A stretch of DNA of 64,000 nucleotides from Candidatus Sericytochromatia bacterium S15B-MN24 CBMW_12. GTDB taxonomy: Bacteria > Cyanobacteriota > Sericytochromatia > S15B-MN24 > UBA4093. Shown one piece after another: positions 51,758 to 62,177 of this stretch; within the stretch, counting starts at the first letter, position 1, and every line of letters starts with the position of its first letter. The translations under genes were made by a program, and so were the position numbers. The notes under the pieces were generated by a model, which worked only from the letters and a program-made list of their open reading frames with translations, did not search any database and was not told where the DNA came from. The DNA is taken from contig DAZV01000049.1 of assembly GCA_002083825.1 (NCBI GenBank), positions 19,757 through 83,756 on the forward strand. The letters are read 5' to 3'.

Positions 51758-52162
51758 ATGTCTGAATACACGTCCATGATTCGCCTGCGCATGGGAGAGC
51801 ATGATGCCCACTATGCCGGTGGCCTGGTTGCAGGCGCCAAGATGCTGGAGCTGTTCGGAGACGTCGCCACCGAACTGCTGATTCAGCTCGACGGGGACGA
51901 AGGCCTCTTCGTGGCCTACTCCAACGTGGAGTTCCTGAAGCCCGTCTACGCGGGCGACTACATCGAGGCCGTCGGCCGCGTCACGAAGGTCGGAAAAACC
52001 TCGCGCACCATGGAGTTCGAGGCCCGAAAGGTCATCACGCTCTGCCGCCGGGACGATCTCTCGGAGTCGGCCGCCGAGATCCTGGACGCCCCCGAGGTGG
52101 TCTGCCGCGCCTCCGGCACCTGCGTCACCCCCAAGGACAAGCAGCGCCTGGCAGAGGTCTAG
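51758..52162 (+). CDS. kal: 3-aminobutyryl-CoA ammonia lyase
   Basis: 134 residues, hotdog fold. Removes ammonia from L-3-aminobutyryl-CoA to give crotonyl-CoA, the last amino-group step of lysine fermentation. The sequence [27 protein letters not shown] and [22 protein letters not shown] match the Kal pattern. First gene of a kal-kce-kdd operon; kce begins one base after its stop. A GCCGGC/GCCGGC dyad (51720-51737) lies just before its GGGAG ribosome site. Confidence 0.92.
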   Translation: MSEYTSMIRLRMGEHDAHYAGGLVAGAKMLELFGDVATELLIQLDGDEGLFVAYSNVEFLKPVYAGDYIEAVGRVTKVGKTSRTMEFEARKVITLCRRDDLSESAAEILDAPEVVCRASGTCVTPKDKQRLAEV

Positions 52163-52163
52163 G

Positions 52164-53006
52164 ATGAACCGCAACGCGCTTATCATCACCTGCTCACCGG
52201 TCGGCGCCGAGGTCATGAAGACCGACAACCCAGCCGTTCCGTACACACCGGCGGAAATAGCCGCGGAAGCGATCGCCGCGGTGAAGGCCGGTGCGTCCAT
52301 CGTTCACCTCCACGCCCGCGAGGACGACGGCTCGCCGAGCCAGGATCCCGCGCGCTTCGCCGAGGCCATCCGCCTCATCCGGCGCGACGTCGACGTGATC
52401 ATCCAGATCTCGACCGGCGGCGCCGTTTCCGCCACCCCCGACGAGCGGCTCCAGCCCGTCCGGGATCTCGCTCCCGCCCCCGAGATGGCCTCCCTCACCC
52501 TGGGAACCGTCAACTTCGGAGCCGACGTCTTCTGGAACCCGCCGGATCTCATCGAGACCTTCGCCCGCGAGTTCCTGGAGCGCGGCATCAAGCCCGAGCT
52601 CGAAATCTTCGAATCCGGCATGATGACCACCGCGCAGCGACTGGCCAAGAAGGGCCTGATCGCGAGCCCGCTTCACTTCGACTTCGTGCTCGGAGTCCCG
52701 GGGGCGCTGTCGGGCACTCCCGAGAACCTCATGCATCTCTACGCCCAGCTGCCGGCCGGTTCCACCTGGACGGTCGCCGGAATCGGCGCCGCCGAGCTGA
52801 AGCTAGGCACGCTGGCCATCGCAATGGGCGGTCACGTCCGGGTCGGCTTCGAGGATAACGTCTTCTACCGCAAGGGAGAGCTCGCGACCAGCAACGCGCA
52901 GTTGGTCTCGCGGATCGCCCGGATTGCCGCCGAGCTGGATCGGCCGATCGCCACCCCCGACGAGGCCCGCGCCTTGCTATCCATGCCGCAAAGGAGTCTG
53001 ACATGA
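52164..53006 (+). CDS. kce: 3-keto-5-aminohexanoate cleavage enzyme
   Basis: 280 residues, BKACE-family TIM barrel. With acetyl-CoA it converts 3-keto-5-aminohexanoate to 3-aminobutyryl-CoA and acetoacetate. The metal-binding VHLHARED (HxH) is at residues ~46-53, and the family GTVNFGADVFWNPP and HFDFVLGVPGALSGTPENL blocks are intact. The C-terminal GHVRVGFEDN loop is typical. It overlaps kdd by four bases (ATGA). Confidence 0.95.
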   Translation: MNRNALIITCSPVGAEVMKTDNPAVPYTPAEIAAEAIAAVKAGASIVHLHAREDDGSPSQDPARFAEAIRLIRRDVDVIIQISTGGAVSATPDERLQPVRDLAPAPEMASLTLGTVNFGADVFWNPPDLIETFAREFLERGIKPELEIFESGMMTTAQRLAKKGLIASPLHFDFVLGVPGALSGTPENLMHLYAQLPAGSTWTVAGIGAAELKLGTLAIAMGGHVRVGFEDNVFYRKGELATSNAQLVSRIARIAAELDRPIATPDEARALLSMPQRSLT

Positions 53007-54061
53007 CCACCACGATGACCGCCAACCCCTTCGGAACCCACCGGGTCGTCCGTCCCCACGGGGCGCTTCCCTACTCAGGCGAGAAGCTCGACGCCAGCCT
53101 TCCGGCACTGGATACCGAACTCGCCATCGAGGTGGAGGCGCTAAACATCGACTCGGCCTCCTTCGTCCAGCTCACCGAGGCCTCCGGCCGGGACGCGGGC
53201 AAGCTGGCCGCCATGGTCAAGGAGATCGTGGCCGACCGCGGCAAGATGCATAACCCCGTGACGGGGTCGGGCGGCGTGCTGATCGGAAGGGTAATCGAGC
53301 GTGGCTCCAAGCGGACGGATGACGTGAAGGTGGGCGATCGCATCGTCACGCTCATCTCGCTCACCACCACCCCGCTGCAACTCGACTCGGTCGGAGAGGT
53401 GGACTGGAGCTCGCACCAGGTCCAGGTGAAGGGTCAGGCCATCCTCTTCGAGCGCAGCCCCTACGCCAAGATCCCCTCGGACCTTCCAGAGAAGCTCGCC
53501 ATGTCGGTGCTCGACGTCTGCGGCGCCCCCGCCCAGACCGCGCGCCTCGCCAAACCCGGCATGCGCGTCGTCATCCTGGGCGCAGCAGGCCGCTCGGGGC
53601 TGCTCTGCTCCTGGGTCGCCGCCAGCCAGGTGGGTCCCGAGGGACAGGTGATCGGGATCGTCCCGAAGCTGCCCATTCCCGGCAAGACGATCAGCCAGCT
53701 GGAGTTCATGCAGGGCTTCCCGCTGCCCATGACCGTCGTCGAGGGCAACGCCACCGATCCGGTCGCCACCTACGAGCAGGTGGGCCAGCTCACCAATGGC
53801 CGCTACGCGGACCTGGTCATCAACTGCGTGAACGTCCCGAACGCCGAGATGGCGAGCATCCTCGCTTGCCGGACCGGCGGCAAGGTCTACTTCTTCAGCA
53901 TGGCCACCTCCTTCGCCGCCGCGGCCCTGGGAGCCGAGAGCGTCGGGCAGGACGTCGATCTGCTGATCGGCAACGGCTACGTCAAGGGCAACGGCGAAAT
54001 GAGCCTGGATCTCATCAGGAAGAACCTCGCCCTGCGGGAACTGCTCGAAGCCCTGGAATAA
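53003..54061 (+). CDS. kdd: L-erythro-3,5-diaminohexanoate dehydrogenase
   Basis: 352 residues. Oxidises 3,5-diaminohexanoate to 3-keto-5-aminohexanoate with NAD(P)+, releasing ammonia. N-terminal catalytic domain begins FGTHRVVRPHGALPYSGEKLD, typical of Kdd. The Rossmann motif is VVILGAAGRSGLL. The gene is translationally coupled to kce and ends in a perfect GCCCCCTTC/GAAGGGGGC hairpin. Confidence 0.95.
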   Translation: MTTTMTANPFGTHRVVRPHGALPYSGEKLDASLPALDTELAIEVEALNIDSASFVQLTEASGRDAGKLAAMVKEIVADRGKMHNPVTGSGGVLIGRVIERGSKRTDDVKVGDRIVTLISLTTTPLQLDSVGEVDWSSHQVQVKGQAILFERSPYAKIPSDLPEKLAMSVLDVCGAPAQTARLAKPGMRVVILGAAGRSGLLCSWVAASQVGPEGQVIGIVPKLPIPGKTISQLEFMQGFPLPMTVVEGNATDPVATYEQVGQLTNGRYADLVINCVNVPNAEMASILACRTGGKVYFFSMATSFAAAALGAESVGQDVDLLIGNGYVKGNGEMSLDLIRKNLALRELLEALE

Positions 54062-54086
54062 CGCCGCGGCCCCCTGTGCCTTCCTT

Positions 54087-54108
54087 GCCCCCTTCTCGCG
54101 AAGGGGGC
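54087..54108 (+). terminator. hairpin ending the kal-kce-kdd operon
   Basis: GCCCCCTTC, loop TCGC, GAAGGGGGC: 9 bp perfect stem, 26 bases after the kdd stop. Only three T residues follow (GATTTG). Confidence 0.65.
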
Positions 54109-54115
54109 GATTTGC

Positions 54116-54121
54116 TATACT
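54116..54121 (+). promoter_or_regulatory. -10 element candidate for kamA
   Basis: TATACT, immediately after the kdd terminator hairpin; a weak TTCTCG lies 17 bases upstream. It would leave a ~215-base leader (54128-54343) before kamA. I see no gene there except a possible 23-codon ORF (54181-54252) after GGAAGAGG. Confidence 0.45.
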
Positions 54122-54343
54122 GGAAGTCCCCATGCGCGTCACCACGCCCCTCGCGGGCGATGCGGAAGAGGATGCAGCGGATGTATCGAATCCTTCAAAT
54201 TGCCTTCGAGCCCGCTTTCGGGAACGGACGGACCCCTCACTACGGACTGTGATCCGGTGCCTTCGCCGGTGCCGCCGGCTCGATGCACCCGCCTGCCGAG
54301 GCCTTATCCCGCCTCGCCATCCGCCCCACAGGAGGAGACGTTC

Positions 54344-55738
54344 ATGCCTGTTATCGACCCCACCCAGCAGCCTATCGCCGCCGAAGCGATCCCCGCGCTC
54401 AAGCCCCCGGTGGATCCCGCCACCCTGACGCACAAGCAGCTCAAGCAGGGCGAGTTCTGGCGCGCCATTCCCGCCTACCACGACATCGACGAAGCGACCT
54501 TCCTCGACCACCTCTGGCAGGGGAAGAACTCCATCACCACCTCCGAGAAGCTCCTGCAGACCATCCAGGACCTCGCCCCCGCCGACTTCATCGAGGACGT
54601 CCGCGAAGGCTTCCGCCGCGCCCCCATGGCGATGCGCGTCAGCCCCTACATGCTCTCCAACATCGACTGGAGCGATCCCTACAACGACCCCATCCGCACC
54701 CAGTTCATCACCGTGGCCTCGCGCCTACTGCCCGATCACCCCAAGCTCAGCCTCGACTCGCTTCACGAGCAGGATGACGCGCCGGTGCCCGGCCTGACCC
54801 ATCGCTACCCCGACAAGGCCCTCTTCCTGGCCCTCGACATCTGCCCGGTCTACTGCCGCTTCTGCACCCGCTCCTACGCCGTCGGCACCAACACCGAGGA
54901 GGTCGAGAAGGTCCAGCTTTCCGCCAGCGCCGCACGCTGGGCCAAGGCCTTCAGCTACATCGCCTCGCGGCCCGAACTCGAGGATATCGTCGTCTCCGGC
55001 GGCGACGCCTACCAGATTCCCGCCAAGAACATCAAGATCATCGGCGAAACCCTGCTCGCCATGGACAACATCCGCCGGATCCGCTTCGCCACCAAGGGTC
55101 CCGCCGTCATGCCCATGAAGATCCTCACCGATACCGCCTGGGTCGACGCCCTCACCGAAGTGGCCGAGATGGGCCGCCGGCTCGGCAAGGAAGTGGTCCT
55201 GCACACCCACTTCAACCACCCCAACGAGATCACCTGGATCACCGAGAAGGCCATGCGGGTGCTCTTCGAGCGGGGCATCTACGTCCGCAACCAGGCCGTG
55301 CTCCAGCGCGGAGTCAACGACTCCAAGGAGATCATGCAACTCCTGGTCAAGCGGCTCGGCCACGTCAACGTCCACCCCTACTACGTCTACCAGCACGACA
55401 TGGTCAAGGGCGTGGAGGATCTCCGCACCACCGTCCAGACGGCCATCGACATCGAGAAGTGGGTCCGTGGCACCACGGCGGGCTTCAACACCCCCGCCTT
55501 CATCTGCGACGCGCCGGGCGGCGGCGGCAAGCGCGACATCCATTCCTACGAGTACTACGACCGCGAGAACGGCATCATCATCTACACCGCCCCGAGCGTG
55601 AAGAAGGACCAGATCTTCACCTACTTCGATCCCATCGACCTGCTCTCTCCCGAAGCCCAGGAGCGCTGGAAGGACCCGGTCGTCGCCGAGGAGATGATCG
55701 AAGCCGCCATTCGCAAGGCCGGCCTGAACCTCCGCTAG
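54344..55738 (+). CDS. kamA: lysine 2,3-aminomutase (radical SAM)
   Basis: 464 residues. Converts L-lysine to L-beta-lysine, the entry step of the pathway. The radical SAM cluster cysteines are C167, C171 and C174 (CPVYCRFC); the PLP lysine is K396 in DAPGGGGKRD. Asp residues in GVND (D326) and YQHD (D352) match the two Asp that bind the lysine epsilon-amino group in the clostridial enzyme, which argues against glutamate 2,3-aminomutase. The N-terminus is somewhat longer than in clostridial KamA (about 416). ATG 54344 has GGAGGAG six bases upstream; the open frame from 54200 is leader. Confidence 0.9.
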   Translation: MPVIDPTQQPIAAEAIPALKPPVDPATLTHKQLKQGEFWRAIPAYHDIDEATFLDHLWQGKNSITTSEKLLQTIQDLAPADFIEDVREGFRRAPMAMRVSPYMLSNIDWSDPYNDPIRTQFITVASRLLPDHPKLSLDSLHEQDDAPVPGLTHRYPDKALFLALDICPVYCRFCTRSYAVGTNTEEVEKVQLSASAARWAKAFSYIASRPELEDIVVSGGDAYQIPAKNIKIIGETLLAMDNIRRIRFATKGPAVMPMKILTDTAWVDALTEVAEMGRRLGKEVVLHTHFNHPNEITWITEKAMRVLFERGIYVRNQAVLQRGVNDSKEIMQLLVKRLGHVNVHPYYVYQHDMVKGVEDLRTTVQTAIDIEKWVRGTTAGFNTPAFICDAPGGGGKRDIHSYEYYDRENGIIIYTAPSVKKDQIFTYFDPIDLLSPEAQERWKDPVVAEEMIEAAIRKAGLNLR

Positions 55739-55772
55739 GCCGTTCGAACCGAACCGCCCTCCAGCCATAACG

Positions 55773-55810
55773 CCGAGAGTCCCCGGGCATTTCTGCCCGG
55801 GGACTCTCGG
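55773..55810. terminator. 17 bp perfect hairpin between kamA and a convergent gene
   Basis: CCGAGAGTCCCCGGGCA, loop TTTC, TGCCCGGGGACTCTCGG. It lies between convergent stops (55738 and 55822). Perfect stem, no U-tract. Confidence 0.7.
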
Positions 55811-55821
55811 TCGTTTGAGGG

Positions 55822-56934
55822 TTAGCGACCGCCGGATGTCGAGCGCGCGCCGCTTTCGAGGCGCACGACGACGCCCATCTCTCGCAGGGTCTCGATGCAA
55901 TCGTCCAGACGAGGGGTTGATTCGGGGAACAGGACGCGGGGCTCGGGAACCGGGTAGGAGCCGAGCCCCAGCACGCGCTCGAGTTGCAGGAGGGCTCCGA
56001 CCGCCGTGAGATGGCTCTGTCCCAGGGGATCCGAGAGGCTGGCACTGACCGAGCGGGGGCTGCCGGCGGCGTCTCGCCCGCTGAGGGCGATGACGACCTC
56101 GTGGGGAGCTCCCGGACCGGGATTGTAGAGCATCGAGCGGCGCAATCCGGCGAAGCGCGGTCCGCTGATAGCCTTCCAGATTCCCGAGCGAACGAGAAGC
56201 CTGAGCAAGGAGGTGCTCGCCGCGTCGTCGAAGCCCAGGCGGGTCGTGACGGTCTTCGCCCCGCTGAAGCGGGGCAACGTCGCTTGCTCGGGCGTATCGA
56301 GGCGGTAGACGTGGGCGCGCCGTCCCCCCGGAAACAGAACCTGCCGCCCGTCGGTGAGGGGCTCGACCAGCTGGCGCTGTCCCGCCAGTTGCACCTCGAA
56401 GGGTATCTGCAGGCGGTCCATGTAGTCCACCGAGTTCGGTCCGGCCTGATCGCGGGTCGCGTACAGAATCGAGATGTCGATTTCCTCGGTCACCGCCAAC
56501 TCTCGCATGGCGTAGGCGGCGACCACCGGGATCACCCCGCCCATCCATGCCGAGGAGAAGAGGATCGGCGCGCTCAAGCGCTCGGGAGCGATCTGCCAGA
56601 CGGTCTCCCGGACGCGCTGGGTCCATCGGGTGATATCCACGTAGGGAATCCCGAGTCGAATCGCATCCCAGAGCAGCCGGTCCTCGGGGTCGTTTGCCAC
56701 GGCGACGATGGCGCTCGGCCGCGTGGTCACCGATGACAGGGGGCGATCCGCCATGAGATCGAGGGGCACGGCCTCGGCCCGATCGAGCTCGCGGGCGAGG
56801 GCCTCTCCGCGCTCCGGATGGCGACCGCCAAGCTGCAAGGGGAGCTGAGGATGACGCCGGCGCAGCAAGCGGGCAATCTGGCTTCCGACGAGGCCGTAGC
56901 CTCCGGCGATGAGGGCGGGTGCAAGTGACGACAT
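55822..56934 (-). CDS. saccharopine dehydrogenase-like NAD(P)-binding protein
   Basis: 370 residues. The N-terminal Rossmann motif ALIAGGYGLVGSQIARLL and the following QLGGRHPERGEALARELDRAEAVPLDL strand match the saccharopine dehydrogenase/trans-acting enoyl reductase superfamily. No substrate-specific motif is recognised. Lysine metabolism next door is tempting, but this superfamily is broad. ATG 56934 has AAGGAG six bases upstream; the frame from 56979 would start inside the palindromic operator. It is divergent from a TetR gene and probably controlled by it. Confidence 0.75.
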   Translation of the reverse strand: MSSLAPALIAGGYGLVGSQIARLLRRRHPQLPLQLGGRHPERGEALARELDRAEAVPLDLMADRPLSSVTTRPSAIVAVANDPEDRLLWDAIRLGIPYVDITRWTQRVRETVWQIAPERLSAPILFSSAWMGGVIPVVAAYAMRELAVTEEIDISILYATRDQAGPNSVDYMDRLQIPFEVQLAGQRQLVEPLTDGRQVLFPGGRRAHVYRLDTPEQATLPRFSGAKTVTTRLGFDDAASTSLLRLLVRSGIWKAISGPRFAGLRRSMLYNPGPGAPHEVVIALSGRDAAGSPRSVSASLSDPLGQSHLTAVGALLQLERVLGLGSYPVPEPRVLFPESTPRLDDCIETLREMGVVVRLESGARSTSGGR

Positions 56935-56971
56935 GACGTTCTCCTTGGCAAGACGCGTTCGAGTGGTGTAT

Positions 56972-56986
56972 GTAATCATTGATTAC
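56972..56986. promoter_or_regulatory. palindromic operator between the reductase and tetR genes
   Basis: GTAATCA, T, TGATTAC: a perfect 7-1-7 inverted repeat in the 132-base divergent gap, in the only AT-rich spot. It fits autoregulation by the TetR protein and repression of the reductase gene. Confidence 0.72.
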
Positions 56987-57066
56987 TTAAGGCGCGAATT
57001 CTGTCAAGCTGCTTGCTCCCCCACCCCATGCCTGTCAGAATCGAGCAGCAGCCAGAGGAGCCCAGC

Positions 57067-57690
57067 ATGTCGCGACTGTCCGAGCGAAAAACCTATCACC
57101 ACGGGGACCTGCGTCGCGGCCTGATGGATGCCGCCCTCGCCCTGCTGGCCGAAAAAGGCATCCATGCGCTGAGCATCCGAGAGGCTGCCAAGCGGGCCGG
57201 AGTCAGCTCCGGAGCCCCCTATCGGCATTTTCCGGCCAAGGAATCACTCCTGGCGGCCCTCGCCGTGGAGGGGTTCCACGACCTGGGTGAACGCCTGATC
57301 TCGGCGCGCGATCGCTGGCCTGCCGACCCTCGCCGACAGTTGCAAGCCTCCGCCGAAGCTTACGTGGGCTTCGCCCTCGAGCATCCCGAGCGTTTTCGCC
57401 TCATGTTCGGAGGTTTCTTTCCCGATACCGCCGAGTACCCCGAATTGCTCGACGCATGCGCCGTCGCCGAGGGGGTCCTCTTCGACATGATTCGCGGGGG
57501 CCAGGAGGCCGGAGTGGTGAGCGGGCATCCGGTCGACAATCTCGCCACCGTGACCCACGCCTTCCTTCACGGATTGACCTCGCTGCTGATCGAGGGCCAC
57601 CTCGCGATTCCCGCGGGGCTTTCCCTCGAGGCCTGGCTCACGCCGCTCTTCGAAGCCTGCTGGACCGGCCTCTCCGCCCCAGGGGGGTGA
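57067..57690 (+). CDS. TetR/AcrR family transcriptional regulator with WHG domain
   Basis: 207 residues. N-terminal HTH: YHHGDLRRGLMDAALALLAEKGIHALSIREAAKRAGVSSGAPYRHFPAKESLLAALA, a textbook TetR domain of the subgroup that carries a C-terminal WHG ligand domain (FALEHPERFRLMFGG). ATG 57067 has GAGGAG nine bases upstream. It probably binds the palindrome at 56972-56986; the ligand is unknown but may be the substrate of the divergent reductase. Confidence 0.92.
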   Translation: MSRLSERKTYHHGDLRRGLMDAALALLAEKGIHALSIREAAKRAGVSSGAPYRHFPAKESLLAALAVEGFHDLGERLISARDRWPADPRRQLQASAEAYVGFALEHPERFRLMFGGFFPDTAEYPELLDACAVAEGVLFDMIRGGQEAGVVSGHPVDNLATVTHAFLHGLTSLLIEGHLAIPAGLSLEAWLTPLFEACWTGLSAPGG

Positions 57691-57711
57691 CTCCGGACCC
57701 CCCGTTCCCTC

Positions 57712-57740
57712 TTGCCCGATGACCCGATCCACGGGATAAT
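57712..57740 (+). promoter_or_regulatory. promoter of recD2, probably leaderless
   Basis: TTGCCC (57712-57717), 17-base spacer, GATAAT (57735-57740). The in-frame TTG start suggested by the open frame is the -35 itself, and GTG 57748 lies eight bases after the -10, where transcription would begin. Confidence 0.5.
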
Positions 57741-57747
57741 CGCCCAT

Positions 57748-59931
<2,184 letters not shown>

Positions 59932-59987
59932 GCGGCGCTGCGGCTAAGCGGAGTTGCCGCAGGCAATTTTTGGCGACTGAACGGGTA

Positions 59988-59993
59988 TATACT
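59988..59993 (+). promoter_or_regulatory. -10 element of the NHL-repeat gene
   Basis: TATACT within GGGTATATACT, 36 bases before ATG 60029; the -35 is weak. Just upstream, GGCTAAGCGG occurs twice (59927-59956). Confidence 0.45.
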
Positions 59994-60028
59994 TGCTAGC
60001 TTGCACCATCATCGAGAGAGCGAACATC

Positions 60029-62125
60029 ATGCCCATGCCGATCCTTCGGGGACTTCTCGTCAGTCTCTTGGTTATCATGACGGGTTGCACCCCGCTTGCC
60101 CCCACGGCCAGCAAGATCGAGTCCCAGGACTTCGCCGGGCAGGTGCTCGACCTCGCGGGGCAGCCTGCCGCCGACGTCCTGGTGAAGGGCTACCTCCTCT
60201 CCAACAACGGCAGCACCCTGGTGGGCAACAATTCGATGGGCTACCGCATCCAGGCCAGCCAGTTGGAAACCCGTACCGACGCGAATGGTCGCTTCCGCCT
60301 CGTCTCCGACGGCGAGACCCTCAACGTCGAGGCGATCCTTTCCGAGGAACTCAAGGCCATCCAGTTCAATGCCTCCAAGAGCCGCGCCCTCTCGCTGCAA
60401 CTCGCCTACACCGGCAGCATCTCGGGCAAGGTTACCGCCCCTGAGGCCCCCACCGTCACTGATTTCCAGGGAGTGGACGTCTACGCCCCGGGTACCTCCT
60501 ACCTGGCCAAGACCGATTCGAACGGGCGCTATACCCTGTCCAACGTCGCCGTCGGCGCCTTTGCCCTCGTCGCCTCGAAGGCAGGTCTGGGCAGCGCTTC
60601 GCTCCCCGGAGTCACGGTGGCTTCCAGGGCCACCACCTCCGCCCCTGACCTGGCGCTCAGCCTCAAGGCCCCGAGCGTCGCCCGGGCCGTTCCAGCCAAC
60701 GCCGCCCCCGGCGCCACGGTCACCCTCACCGGGACCAACTTCGGGGCCAGCACCGGGGACACGATTCAGGTCAGCTTCAACGGCACGCCCGCCACCAGCG
60801 TCCGGCGCATCGACAACCAGGCCCTCGAGGCCGTCGTCCCCGCCGGGGCCACCAACGGCAACATCGTGGTCGCGGTCGGCGGCATCCTGAGTAACCCCCT
60901 CCCGTTCACCATCATCAAGACCCTCAGCCTCAGCCCTGGAAACGCCCGCCTCAAGGTCGGAGAGACGCTCCCCTGCTACGTCCTGGCGATCGACACCAAC
61001 GGGGATATCGTGCCCCAGCCGGTCGTGAGCTGGACGGTGGACGGCGGCGCGGTGAGCGTGGCGTCGGAGACCCTCACCGCAGCGGCCATGGGCACCGCGA
61101 CGCTTCGGATCTCCAGCGGCACGGTCTCGAGCATTCGAACCTTCCAGGTGCTCGAACGCCATCCCCAGGTCACCACCTTGGCCGGCAGCACGAACGGTTT
61201 CGCCGACGGCTCCGGAGCGGCGGCGAAGTTCAGCACGCCGTCCGACGTGGCGCTGGAACCCAACGGGGATCTGCTGGTGGCGGACCTCTGGAACTATCGC
61301 ATCCGGCGAATCACCCCCGCAGGCGTGGTGACGACCTACGCCGGGTCCGGCGTGAGCGAGACGACCGATGGTCCCTTGCTATCCGCCCGCTTCAAGAGCC
61401 CGATCCGGTTGGCTCATTATTCCGGCGGCAACCTCTTCGTCCTGGAACTCAACGACGCGGTGCGGCGGATCGCCTCGGATACCGTCACGACCTACGCGGG
61501 AACGGGGCTCTCGGGTTACGAGGACGGGCCCGCCGGTTCCGCGCAGTTCAGCAGCCCGTCGGGGCTCATCATCGACCCTCGGGGCAACGTCTTCGTCTCA
61601 GACTCGGAGAATAACTGCATCCGCCGGATCGCCGTCGACGGGTCCGTGACCACCGTGGCGGGGACCCTCAACCCGGGGTTCATGGACGGGTACGGTACCA
61701 CCGCCCGCTTCAACAGCCCCGCGGGGCTCGCCCTCGATGCCGCCGGGAACCTCTACATCGCCGACATGGGCAACCATGCGATCCGCAAGCTCACGCCCCA
61801 GGGACTGGTCGTCACGGTCGCCGGAAACGGAAGCTACGGCTACTTCGACGGCAACGGTCGGGAGGCCCGGTTCAATACCCCGCTCGACGTCGAGGTGGGG
61901 CCGGACGGCCAGATCTACGTCGCGGATTTCCAGAACCACCGGATCCGCATGATCGGCCCGAGCGGAGCCGTCAGCACCTTGGCCGGCCGCGGGGTGAAGG
62001 GCAGCAAGAACGGCGAGGCTTCCCTCGCCCAGTTCTACTTCCCCGGAGCGATCGCCCTCGCGCCCGATGGAGTCCTCTACGTCAGCGACAACGGCAACCA
62101 TCTCATCAGGAAAATCCAGCCTTAG
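60029..62125 (+). CDS. NHL-repeat lipoprotein with carboxypeptidase-like and Ig-like domains
   Basis: 698 residues. Lipobox signal (LLVIMTGC, Cys at ~20). Then come two carboxypeptidase-regulatory-like beta domains (SQDFAGQVLDLAGQPAADVLVKG; GSISGKVTAPEAP...TDSNGRYTLSNV). They are followed by an IPT/TIG domain (VPANAAPGATVTLTGTNFG), a bacterial Ig-like domain (LSPGNARLKVGETLPCYV), and about five or six NHL repeats of ~55 residues (for example DGYGTTARFNSPAGLALDAAGNLYIADMGNHAIRKL), probably a beta-propeller. A surface-exposed or periplasmic binding protein; the ligand is unknown. ATG 60029 was chosen for the signal peptide. Confidence 0.88.
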   Translation: MPMPILRGLLVSLLVIMTGCTPLAPTASKIESQDFAGQVLDLAGQPAADVLVKGYLLSNNGSTLVGNNSMGYRIQASQLETRTDANGRFRLVSDGETLNVEAILSEELKAIQFNASKSRALSLQLAYTGSISGKVTAPEAPTVTDFQGVDVYAPGTSYLAKTDSNGRYTLSNVAVGAFALVASKAGLGSASLPGVTVASRATTSAPDLALSLKAPSVARAVPANAAPGATVTLTGTNFGASTGDTIQVSFNGTPATSVRRIDNQALEAVVPAGATNGNIVVAVGGILSNPLPFTIIKTLSLSPGNARLKVGETLPCYVLAIDTNGDIVPQPVVSWTVDGGAVSVASETLTAAAMGTATLRISSGTVSSIRTFQVLERHPQVTTLAGSTNGFADGSGAAAKFSTPSDVALEPNGDLLVADLWNYRIRRITPAGVVTTYAGSGVSETTDGPLLSARFKSPIRLAHYSGGNLFVLELNDAVRRIASDTVTTYAGTGLSGYEDGPAGSAQFSSPSGLIIDPRGNVFVSDSENNCIRRIAVDGSVTTVAGTLNPGFMDGYGTTARFNSPAGLALDAAGNLYIADMGNHAIRKLTPQGLVVTVAGNGSYGYFDGNGREARFNTPLDVEVGPDGQIYVADFQNHRIRMIGPSGAVSTLAGRGVKGSKNGEASLAQFYFPGAIALAPDGVLYVSDNGNHLIRKIQP

Positions 62126-62159
62126 AGCAAAGCTCGTTACGGCGTTCTCTCGCTGCCTT
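62126..62159 (-). repeat. 34-base dispersed repeat (copy 2, inverted)
   Basis: Reverse complement of 44132-44165 with one mismatch. It begins one base after the NHL-gene stop codon, in the 52-base gap before the convergent arfB gene. Confidence 0.85.
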
Positions 62160-62177
62160 GCCTTCGATGGGTCTAGA

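Noticed and set aside
54122-54343. Classical lysine riboswitch before kamA
   Set aside because: I could not find the conserved lysine-box core segments; only a general structured leader can be claimed.
54344-55738. Glutamate 2,3-aminomutase instead of lysine 2,3-aminomutase
   Set aside because: Both Asp residues that bind the lysine side-chain amine appear conserved and the neighbours are lysine enzymes.
54725-56626. 633-codon minus open frame covering the end of kamA and a convergent gene
   Set aside because: Spans a strong terminator hairpin and antisense kamA; composition typical of high-GC shadow frames.
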